From Kitagawia praeruptora (lineage: Eukaryota > Streptophyta > Magnoliopsida > Apiales > Apiaceae): a stretch of DNA of 64,000 nt. Both the position numbers and the translations under genes were made by a program. The stretch spans positions 70,334,001 through 70,398,000 of the forward strand of contig CM075351.1 in assembly GCA_037693485.1 (NCBI GenBank), written 5' to 3'. Every line of letters starts with the position of its first letter. Within the stretch, counting starts at the first letter, position 1. Positions 25,064-35,490 of the stretch are shown piece by piece. The notes beneath the pieces were generated by a model. The model was not told the DNA's origin. It was given only the letters and a program-made list of their open reading frames with translations, and did no database searches.

Positions 25064-28000
25064 ATGGCTACTCGTAGCTTTATTTTGTGGCTTCATGGGT
25101 TAGGTGATTCGGGTCCTGCTAATGAGCCCATTAAAACCCTTTTCACTTCTCCTCGGTTCAAGAATACTAAATGGTCTTTTCCTTCTGCTCCTTCAAGTCC
25201 AGTTACTTGTAATTGTAAGTATTCTTTTGTTTGTTGTTCTGGGTTTTTGTTTTTGAGCTTTATTGTTTTGTATTGAGTTTGGTGAAGTGTATAGGAATTA
25301 GTACATGTTTTTGATTAATTTGGGGATTAGTTGTTAAAGATGAAATCTTTTAGGGCATATTGTTAATGGTAAAGAATGGTCGATTTTCGTAGGGGATACT
25401 ATTTTTGTGAGAACTATTAAGTTGGGGAAAAGAACCAGCGTTAGCTGCATTTTTTTTTTTTGTTGTTTCAAGTATGTAAAATGCATATTGGTGATAAAAA
25501 ATGCATGTTTTTGATGAATTTGATCTGGGCATTGGTTGTTAAATATGATATCATTTTGGGTATTTCTGTTCGGGTTTTTGATGCGATGTGATATGATCAT
25601 AAAGAAAGTTTCCTACTATTAGAGGGATACTCTCTTTGCTAGAACTATTAAGTTGGGGAAAAAGAAAACCAATGTTAGATGTATTAATATTTTTATTTGG
25701 CTGGAACGAATTAAATGAAAAATTGTGAGCAAAACTGAAGGTGGGAGAGAAGGATCTAATATGGAAGACTGGGTAAAGAAAAGACTGCAAATTTTCTTGA
25801 TGAAGTTTGTGAAGAAAATAAGTTAAACGGAGGATACATAATTATCACTAGCCGTTCAGATTTACTTAATATAATAAAGTACTGTTGCTGAAAGCATATT
25901 ATTCTCTTTATTACTTTCTTACCACTAGCCGTTCCTAGTTTATAACTTCTCACTGCATTATAACCTGCCTTACCTGTTAGTCTCTAAGCTACATATTAAC
26001 ATGTTTCTTTGTAGATGGTCATGTGATGCCCTCATGGTTTGACATTCACGAGATACCTGTAACAGCAGTAAGTTTTCTTCATCTCTATTTCTTGTTGGAG
26101 AGCTACTGTGATCTTTCAATGATATTTATTTGTAACTCACAAATAAAGTTTTTACATATAAAGCTTAAAACTTATATCACGATATTCACCCCCCTAATAT
26201 TTCAAAGTTTGGAGCGCCCTTATATCACACATGCAACATAAAGAAAAGATAGTAAAGGAGATTCAAAGAACACAAACTATGATGTTCTACTGTCTCAAGA
26301 ATCAAAATTTTCAGCTGGGACTTTGATGAAGAACCGTTCTTCCTTTCGGACACTGCTAAGATAGTACAATGTGATAACGAGTAAAATTACTGTTATCTCC
26401 ATGAAGGCTCTTTGACTTGAATGGAAATTTTTGTGAAACTATATAAAGGCTTATGACATTCAGTCATTAACCAAGTTTTCTTGGATGCTTAACCTACTGG
26501 TCAAACCGTCGGAGGCATGTTTTTTTGCAAAAGTATATGGTGGTCGTTTGATACATGGGATTTTAACCCTTATAATAGGAATAAGAATGAGGTTTTTGTA
26601 CAAAAATTCATTAGAATCTCATTTCTGTTCCCATTAGCGGGGTTAAATTCTTATGATCCAAATAGACTTAAAAAATTACCCATACCCATACCCAATATAT
26701 TTTTTATAGTCTACGAGGTACATGATAGAGTTTAAAAATAATGTATGGTTTTTTAAAATGGATCAGCTTTCTTTCCACTTTTTGGTTATTCTTGAATCTG
26801 AGAACACCTTCTAAATCTCATAATTTTTTTTTTTTACTTATTTGATAGCTCCCAACAGAAGAAACTCCTGTACTTTTACCACAAATATGTAATATATTTG
26901 CTGAATTGTCTATTTGACTATGCGTTAACAAATTTCTTTGCGTGTAACTAAATTATAATACTGATTATAATCACACTTTTCGTTTTGCATTCTCCCATAT
27001 TAGCATTCTCCAAGAGATGAAAGTTCGGTTCTGAAAGCAGTTCAAAATGTGCATGCTATGATAGACAAGGAGGTAGCTACGGGGACAGATCCTAAGAACG
27101 TGTTTGTTTGCGGGTTTAGTCAAGGAGGTCCCTTTTCCTCTCATTTTGTCCTTGGTTCTACTTTGAACATGCGTAATCATGTCTTCGTTCTTACTGTTTA
27201 ACATTTCATTGAGTTTTGCAGGTGCCTTGACCTTGGCAAGTATTTTACTTTACCCAAAAACTTTAGGAGGAGGAGCCATATTTAGTGGATGGGTCCCAAT
27301 AAATTCTTCTTTTACTGAACGAATGACACCAGAAGCAAAGATGGTAACTTCTTACACGCTAATGGTTTTTGAGCTCTTGTTCTCCTCTTTTAGTAATAAA
27401 CATATTTGTTAGTACATTAGTGATTCACTTTTAATACATTCACAAGTATGTCCAATATATTTATAGCATGTCAATGAGGTTAGCAGTTGTGTTTTAGGAG
27501 AGGGACTCAAGTGTTAATGTCAAATTACTTTATGCCTCATACTTAACGTCATTTCTCTATGATCTTAAATTATTTATCTGTACGATTCTTAAATACGGGG
27601 TATCTGCTATTAAGATACAACCGGCAAAATCCTAGCCATGAAAAGCTTCCAGTCCAGGGAATCAGGAGTGTGTTAGAAATGTTGCTCCAGTGGCCAATTT
27701 GGGCTTGGAAGCTCCAAGAGTCCAAGTATATATGTAGGTGGTGAGATACTGTGAACTTTGTGGGAACAAATCTGTAAAAGGTGACTTACCAGTTACCAGT
27801 AATCACAAGTACAAAAGACCTTGTTGTATAAGAATTCATAAAATACCGTGTTTAAACTTTTAATACAGCGCCCATTTTACTCATATATGCATATGCTGCA
27901 GTCTGTTTTTCATACTCATTATTAGGATCGGCTGGACTGAATTGTATTGTGTAGTTTAATGATTTAAACTCAACTGGTCTTTCAAAACTTTTGACTCATG

Positions 28001-31000
28001 AAATCTGTATAAGCAGTTGATTTTATCTCAACTCCAACATTGTTGTAAGGTTACCATTCAGTCAAGGAAAAGTTTTTTTTCCCCTTAAATTTTAAATTGA
28101 TAAACAGGGCAGGGGGGTTACCAAATCTGGTGTTTCGTTGATGTCCTTCATTATTTATATACTTTTTCATCTTATTTACTGCATATGGCAAAGTGTATTG
28201 ACAACCTTCATTACTATTAGACCTTTGTTATCTGCTGAACTGAATATCTTAAACTCTCAGAGCTGGTACATAGTGGGTCTGAAGACTGATAGATATGACA
28301 TAAATCTCTACTTTTTTTAATACTGTATTACTTTCAGGTTATGGAGTTCTTTTTAAATATATTTGTCCTTCAGATTAGTATATAATATCAAACATATCCG
28401 CAGACACCTATCTTGTGGTCTCATGGTATGGCGGACAAAACAGTATTGTTTGAAGCTGGACAGGCAGGTCCTCCTTTTCTTGAGCAGGCTGGAATGAGCT
28501 GTGAGTTTAAGGTATTCATATTAGTAATCTGGACCATGCTTGAACTTACAGGTTCAGCATTTCACAACATAGGCTATTTAGATATACTAGCTTAGTGCCC
28601 GTGCCATGCACGGTTATTTTTGATATTTATTATTTTATTTTAATGTTTAATTATTTCCATTTATATAATTTATTAATTATATTTCTATTGTAATAACAAA
28701 TTAACAATGCACACAGCACACATATAAAAATATTATAATTGAATATTTTTATCAGTTATTTATATCTTTTTCATGCGTATTAAATAGAAGTAGCATATTC
28801 CTTTAATTACTATTATTTTATACAACATTAGTTAAATTTGAATTATGAGTTTGGAATAAACCAATCTCAATTCAACCAAACAACACCTAATTACTACTCC
28901 TTTATTAGAAACTGTTTTGGTTAACTTTTTAACCATCATGTCCGTAAAGGCAAATTATTTAATTTACAACGTACCCTTCATTTTCTGCATTTTGTCCCTA
29001 ACTCCTTTTCTGCATCTTCACAAAAATTTTACATTTTAGTATATTACTATTTTACATAAACAAATTATATCCAAAATAATATTCTTAAAATATAAGAACA
29101 ATAGTATTAAATTTTTTTGCATTTCTTGACTTGCACCCATAGTCAAATACACCCTACCTACTAATATTCTTTAAAACAACCTCACACACTTGCAAACAAA
29201 CTTCCATAACTTGCAAGGACTTTCAATACTTTTATCTTAATATTTAATATTTTTATCTTATTATATATTCATAATTTTAATATTTACTTTTAATTGATAA
29301 GAAAATAAATTACTGAAAATGATAAAATTAATAATACGTATTTGATAGTATTCTAAATAAATGATAGTTTTTTTTCTTATATATTGAAAATAGATCAATA
29401 TCTTTTTAAATTTATATGTTGACTGTAATTGAATCTTAAAATTCTTGGAGTTGTTTATATAATATAAATGTTTAGTAATAACATGATAAAAATAGATAAT
29501 ATAAATTTTTAACTAAAATATGTTGTTGAGGGGAATCGAACCTTGAATTTATAGGAGTAGTTTATAAGATGATATAAATATTTAATAATGACTAGCTTAT
29601 AACCCGTGTAACGCACGGCTCCTTTTTAATATCTACAATTATATTACTTTTATGAAATTTTATAAGTTATTAATTTACATATCAAATTGGTGTTTAAAAA
29701 TTGATATATATATATATATATATATATAAGATTTTACATGTTCGATTTAATATTTGTACTCTATCTTGAATTTTAAAATTTGATTTGGATGTTTACAGCC
29801 AACATGAAATTAACAAAATAATCTTTAAATTAATGATGGTTTAATATAATTAAATGTACACAGAAACAAAAAAGAGAAGAAATTGACGATTTTTTAAGTT
29901 GAAAATTCTATTTGATTTATGAATTCTACTTATAATTCATTTTCATTATCAAAATATCCTTATAATTATTTAAAGATAGTTCTACTCACAATCAAATACA
30001 ATTTTAATAATAAGTGTAAGAGAGATTTTGTCTGAAATTTTTATAATCGGTAGTCTATTCCTCCGTATGACAATGATCTTAAAATAAATAGATGAAAACC
30101 GTTGGATCTAGCACAAAAAATGTTTTATATTTTAATATGTTATAAACTAAAAAGTACTCCGTATATATATTTATATAAGATAAATTTTGTCCAAAATTTT
30201 GATAATCGTCTATTCCTCCGGACGACAAAGATCTTAAAATAAATAGATGAAAATCGTTGGATTTATCATAAAAAATGTTCTATGTTTTAATATGTTATAA
30301 AATAAAAAGTATATTTATATTGAAATACGAAAATGTATATGTCAATGATTTAAATCATATACAATTAGGTTTTTTACAATTGATAGCATTATCAATGTAG
30401 AACTTCTACATAGTTTAGGATTAATGTAAAAATTCGTAAGTATATTTCTCTTGATATTCTGAGTGTTTCTATTTGAATAATAATTATTAAAACATCACTA
30501 AATTAAAAATAATTTAATGAGGTTCGCATGGATTATAAAATCATTCAAATCTGATTTCTAGATCTCAAGATAGAGGCCAAATAGTAAATATGAAATTTTT
30601 TAATACTAATATATAAAAAATAAAATTCAATTCTAATACAACTTTTTTTAATTATATCCTTTTTAGAATATAATTTTCTTTTTAAAATTCAATTATAATA
30701 CAACCTTTTTTAATTATATCCTTTTTAGATTATAATTTTCTTTTAAAATTCACTTCTAATACAACCTTTTCTAATTATATCCTTTTTAGATTATATTTTT
30801 TTTATGTGATCTAATCTTGATCGTCTAGTTTCAATCCAACGGATCATATGTTTTTGGTAGTACAGTGACGACGACCAAAAATTTGGATAAGATCTCACTT
30901 ATGCTTATTATATATAAAGTATTAATATGTTGTTGAGGGATTCGAACCTTGAACCTATAAGAATATTTTATATATTATAAAAAGAATATTCTTAGCATTA

Positions 31001-31063
31001 CATACAACGATTTATTTGTATTTATATTGAGTGTACAAAAAAAGTGTACCAAATCGAAAACAA

Positions 31064-31106
<43 letters not shown>

Positions 31107-33974
31107 AAACCGGATGAGTTTGATATATAATTAATCCCTTCCACTAAGATACGAACAATTATTCACAAACTTATACAATATAATTATTTGTTAAAATCAA
31201 AATATTAAAATATTTAATTGATATGAGCTACTTATTTTTAAGATAGTTATAATAATTATTTAGCCTTTTCACACAAATTATTTTCTCGTGATAGATTATT
31301 TAATATTTTGAATCAAACCGAGATAAATGTGGGAGTTTCCGATAATTTTTGTATATAATAATACATTTAAGTTGGTTAGTAAAAGATAATAATAATACAT
31401 GTAACATGCATCCATGGGTATGCAGAAACAAACTTCCATAAATTGCATATACAGTACTATAATATAAACAAATATCCATGTACATTACATGGATGGAGTT
31501 AATATATAATTAATCAATTCCACTAAGACCGGCCAATATTCACAAATTTATACAACATAAATACTTGTTAAAATCAAAATATTAAAATATTTAATTTATA
31601 TGAGCTATTTATTTTTAAAATAGTTATAATAGTTCCATGTACATGGATGGAGTTGATATATAATTAATCAATTCCACTAAGATCGGACAATTATTCACAA
31701 ATTTATACAATATAAATATTTGTTAAAATCAAAATATTAAAATATTTAATTTATATGAGCTATTTATTTTTAAAATTGTTATAATAGTTATAATACCTTT
31801 AAAATTAGGTGGATTATATATGAAGGCATATGTGTTTGCTTCTTTTCACTTGCCTATAGACGATTCAGTGAGGTTATTACTTAATTATTATTAATTTAGT
31901 TTAAATTTAATCATTAATATTTATTTTACGGTAATAGTGATAATCAAATATCCTACTTATACATAAGATATAAATTTAAAATTATTGTACTACACTGGTT
32001 ATAAAAATTTATATTTAAATCTTTATGATTTATTATTTTAACAGGTTTAACTATTTTACTAATCTATTACAATTAAATAATTATATACCCATTTTAATTT
32101 AAACGCACCTAACTATTTTCTAATTTTTAAATCCAATGTAATGGATATAATTATAGAAACTATGTAATAATTAAAATAAGGGTGAAAAATCAAAATACCC
32201 ACCATTTAATTCTGGATGTCCAAAATACCCACCGGCAAAAACGTCCGCCCAAAATACCCACGAACCATGCATTACACACATGCGTACAGGGGGTACGCAT
32301 TTTAAATTTGCGTACCAACTGACCACGCATCTACAATTTGCGTAGTCTTTGCAAAATCACACTCTACATATGTGAACAGTAACCATGAATACGCATGTTG
32401 AAAATGCATATGTGGGGATACGCATGTTCAACATGCGTATCTAAAGAACTGTTCATCGTCTTCGTCGAAGGCGAGAGAGAGACGACAGACGGCGTTTTTT
32501 CAAACTTCCGGCCACCCTTTCGTTCACTATCATCCAAGCATCTTTCAGTCACGTATCATACACCAAAATGATCACCATCTCACCCTCTACAAGCCTATAC
32601 ACATCGATGTTTGTTTGTTTTGCCGGATTCAAAAAACCCAAAAATAGATCTCGTTCCGATCAGTTTTTCCGATTTCTTTATGTACGCCCCTGCGGGGCCA
32701 AAATCCATAACGGAACAAGGGAAAAGAGAGAGGGAGGTTTGGTCTTCATTTTGATGTGCCCAGTGGTTGTCGACGATGCCTGAAAGGGCTTAACGGGAAG
32801 AGGCAATTGAAGATGCGATTGGAGCTCGCCGGAGACGCGGGCAGCGTTTGTAAAAAATGACGTATGATGACGTCATTGCGCATCTACGTGTTGCGTGTTC
32901 CTGGATACGCAACTGTGTAATGCGTATCTCAGGCTGCGCATGACCAGCATGTGTAATACGCATGTTCAAATTGCGCCGCCAGGGATAAGCATTCTGACAA
33001 TGCGCATCTGGGTAACGCATCTCCCAGATGCGCAATTACGTCAGCTGACGTCATTATTCACGTTTTGTCACTGGCGTCTCCGGCGAGCTCCAATCGCCTC
33101 TACATTTCGTCTTCACCGTCCAGCACATTCCGGCATCCTCAACAACTACTGAGCATATTAAAATGAAGCCCACACCTCAGTCTCCATTTTACAATCTTGA
33201 TTTTGTGATTTCTGGCCCCGCAGGGGCACATACGAATCAATCGGATAATTTGATCGGAAAATATAGCTTGGTTTGGGTATTTCCAATCCGGCAAAACAAA
33301 ATAAAATCGAATGGTACGGCATTGTAGAGGGGAAGAAAACGAACATTTTGATGTGTAATACGTGTTTGCTGGATTGTTGAAAGTGGCTGAACTAAGGCTT
33401 GCCGGAAAACGCGAAAAATCGCTCAGATCGTCGTCTCTCTCTCGTGCCTGTGGAGACGATGAACAGTGAATGGGTTACGCATTACCAAGATGCGTATCCC
33501 CTGTTACGCATTACCAAGATGCGTATCTTTAATACGCATGTGACCCCGAGTCACAAATTATTGAAGACCACGCATGTTTCACATGCGTGTACTGTGTACG
33601 CATGTGAAGAATGAATGCGTGGTCGGTGGGTAAAAAGGGCGGAGGTTTTCGCGCTTGGGTATTTTGGGCAGTTGTAATTAAAATGTGGGTATTTTGGTTT
33701 TTCACCCTCAAATATTCACCTTATGCTTATTATATATAGGATATAAATTTGTCTGCTTTATAATAAAAATCATTTTTATGGACAAAAGGTATTTAATTTG
33801 AGTTATATCTGTGCAAATGAGCCAAAGCCTTGCATATGAATTGGAGTGTCTACTGCTAATGAATGTGGATGTCACCGTTTACAGGCATACCCAGGTCTTG
33901 GTCATTCCATAAGTAATGAGGAGCTCCGATACTTGGAATCGTGGATAAAGCCTCGCATGCAAAGTTCTTCGTGA
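25064..33974 (+). CDS. SOBER1: SOBER1/TIPSY1-type carboxylesterase (acyl-protein thioesterase family), six exons
   Basis: Alpha/beta hydrolase that removes acyl groups from proteins or small esters; Arabidopsis SOBER1 is a deacetylase that dampens the response to the bacterial effector AvrBsT. Exons: 25064-25214, 26015-26067, 27004-27127, 27222-27343, 28404-28511 and 33885-33974, all with GT...AG introns and matching phases, giving 215 residues, the size of SOBER1. Motifs: FILWLHGLGDSG near the start, nucleophile Ser107 in GFSQGG, Asp161 in HGMADKTV, His193 in GLGHS. The ATG at 25064 has a strong context (ACAATGGC). An in-frame ATG at 24887 would add 59 residues with a hydrophobic segment (IGVGVLSCTITILFIFLQ) that could anchor the protein in a membrane; its context is weak. 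Intron 5 is 5.4 kb and full of transposons. The family call is secure; the exact orthologue is remembered, not searched. Confidence 0.9.
30020..30310. repeat. Two-copy tandem repeat of about 160 bp
   Basis: The block containing TCTATTCCTCCG, GATCTTAAAATAAATAGATG and GTTTTAATATGTTATAAA occurs at about 30050-30160 and again at about 30210-30310 with scattered differences. It lies inside the nested Helitron-like element. Confidence 0.6.
30622..30800. repeat. 62-bp tandem repeat, three copies
   Basis: AAAATTCA followed by CTAATACAAC and ATTATATCCTTTTTAGA starts at 30622, 30684 and 30745. It is AT-rich without coding potential. Confidence 0.65.
31067..31103. repeat. (TA)n microsatellite
   Basis: A nearly pure run of TA dinucleotides of about 37 bases in intron 5; a shorter one is at 29705-29728. 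Confidence 0.85.
31111..31800. repeat. About 154-bp repeat, three copies
   Basis: A unit running from GGATG(G)AGTT through ATATAATTAATC, TTCCACTAAGA and AAAATCAAAATATTAAAATA to AGTTATAATA starts near 31112, 31491 and 31645. Copies two and three are directly adjacent (period 154) and very alike; copy one is more diverged and separated by about 220 bases. Confidence 0.65.
32180..33707. mobile_element. Foldback transposon with arms of about 0.7 kb
   Basis: The ends are inverted copies: GGGTGAAAAATCAAAATACC on the left and, read on the - strand, GGGTGAAAAACCAAAATACC on the right. The similarity continues inward along the whole length: left arm 32180-32885 pairs with 33707-33026, meeting at ATTGCGCATCT / AGATGCGCAAT around a spacer of about 140 bases. 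Shared blocks include TTTTGCCGGATT, the CCCCTGCGGGGCC palindrome and TCCGGCGAGCTCCAATCGC. ORFs on opposite strands mirror each other for this reason and are not taken as genes. It is much GC-richer than the surroundings. Its long arms resemble foldback members of the Mutator superfamily, but no 9-bp duplication is clear. Confidence 0.7.
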
Positions 33975-35208
33975 GTTTTAGGCTCCCATGCATTTCCAAG
34001 ATTCTTATCCTGGAGTCTATGATGTTATTTTTTGAATGAAGTTAAAGAAGTTACTTAAATACATTGAAGAAATGCCAATATTATTGTAGAAAATAACAGA
34101 AGTATGAAGACTTCCTTAATATGTTTATATGATCATATATTGGTAAAGACAATGTAAAGTACTCTCAGAGTCCTCATTATTGTGAAGGCCTGTTTTCGTT
34201 TCGTCCAACTAGAGCTTAATGTACACCGATGACCGACCACACCTGTATCAATAATTTCGTTGAATTATTTATCTCTTGCATCATTGAACATTGTTCGGCT
34301 GATGTGTACATCAAAGAAGGTGCCTCAAGTTCAAAATATCCTAAAACGTTGGTCTTTCTCTATTCATGGCTAGCTTGGTCTTCTGTTGATGTATGATCTT
34401 TTTTTTTTTGCTAGCTTGTTGATGTTAAGATGTATGATCTTACGTGATCCTCTTGCAGTTTATATCTTTTCCTTGACAGACCTTACCTGGTAAATGTATA
34501 TCTACAAAGTTGTACGTAAAAAGGATTGAATAGCCATTGTAAAGAGACGTTATCACAGATGTCAAGGGATAGATTGTTCTGAAAAAGAAGAAGATTATTT
34601 TGACAATTTCAGCATCATTCTTAAAAAAATGGAGTCAAAGAAAATGAAACACCAAAAAGAGATAGATAAATGTAGAAAACAAATTACTACAAATTGCTGA
34701 GAATAGTTAATCACTTAGAACTGATACAAAGTGTAAGATTGATCAAACAAAAGACTTATCTAAAAGGAGAGTAAATTATCTAGGATTACCATGGTCTTTC
34801 CTGCAAGTAAATATGAACATCTGCTAAAGATTTTAAGGGAGGCTTATGAGTTTCTAATTACCAAAAGAAAGAAATCCACCTTCTTTCTTTTTGTAACACT
34901 CAACATACAAGTGGCCATAGTGTTGATACAAAAGTTGAATCCAAAGTTCGCAAGTTATTTGATCAACTAAGCTTGAAAAGAAGCGGAGTACGTTTTGTAG
35001 TAGAAAATTGTAGAAGCCTTTGAATTGTTACTTCAAGTGCAAAAGGTTCTATACAACAGAGTTTTTTCTTTTTCTTTTACATTTTATCTTAGAAGCAAAT
35101 CAACTTACATTCTCATTCGTTTTATCTAACTTCGTACAACCTCCACTCCCCGGTAAGTTAATCTCTTACCTCCATAGCTACGGTTGCTCCATTTGTCAGA
35201 TCAACAAC
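33975..35208. other. 3' flank of the hydrolase gene, no further gene seen
   Basis: Contains the presumed 3' untranslated region of the hydrolase gene and then AT-rich sequence up to the copia-B insertion. Short open stretches occur, but splice phases do not join into a credible reading frame. The last eight bases contain the copia-B target duplication ACAAC (35204-35208). Confidence 0.4.
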
Positions 35209-35483
35209 TGAAGAGTAATGCATAAATCATTCAACAATATGAATGGATGCAGGTATATGGTATGAACAAAGTAATATGCAGGAAAGAGAAGTTGTCTTTA
35301 ATTCATAACCATGAGAAAATAACTGCATAATGTTTCTAGTACATAGATCAAACTAGATATAGGTAAAACATGCCTAACAACTTCTAACAACTTTTAACTT
35401 GATGTGCAGTTCATTGTCTTATTCTAACAGCACTTGCAAACAACACTTGCATAATAGGATAAACTGATATGGTCCCCTTAATA
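35209..35483 (-). repeat. copia-B 3' LTR, 275 bp
   Basis: On the - strand it starts TATTAAGGGGACC and ends TACTCTTCA, so its ends are TA...CA rather than TG...CA. A polypurine tract (TGAGGGGGAG on the - strand, 35493-35484) precedes it. Confidence 0.9.
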
Positions 35484-35490
35484 CTCCCCC

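Larger units (their letters stand above)
29592..30919 (-). mobile_element. Second Helitron-like element nested in the first
   Basis: A CTAG end with hairpin CCGTGT-AAC-GCACGG (29604-29618) mirrors the outer element. About 1.3 kb to the right, CTTATGCTTATTATATATA (around 30900-30917) matches the outer element's opposite end at 33719-33737. The terminal TC is not kept, so this copy is older or degenerate. Both sides carry a similar GTTGTTGAGG / TCGAACCTTGAA block (29523 and 30930). Confidence 0.45.
28587..33741 (-). mobile_element. Helitron-like element in intron 5, with nested insertions
   Basis: On the - strand the element would start TCCTATATATAATAAGC (33741) after an A and end CTAG (28587) before a T, the A-TC...CTAG-T arrangement of plant Helitrons. 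Eight bases inside the CTAG end is a perfect hairpin, CCGTGC-CAT-GCACGG (28599-28613). No helicase or Rep motif is visible, so it is non-autonomous. A second Helitron-like piece (29592-30919), tandem repeats and a foldback element (32180-33707) lie inside. The host gene can still splice across it as far as sequence shows. Confidence 0.6.

Noticed and set aside
26820..26860. T-rich tract considered as a terminator
   Set aside because: It is an ordinary T-rich intron tract upstream of exon 3; bacterial-type terminators do not apply here.
32568..33614. Several ORFs on both strands in the intron
   Set aside because: They mirror each other because they lie in the two arms of an inverted repeat; no known domain.
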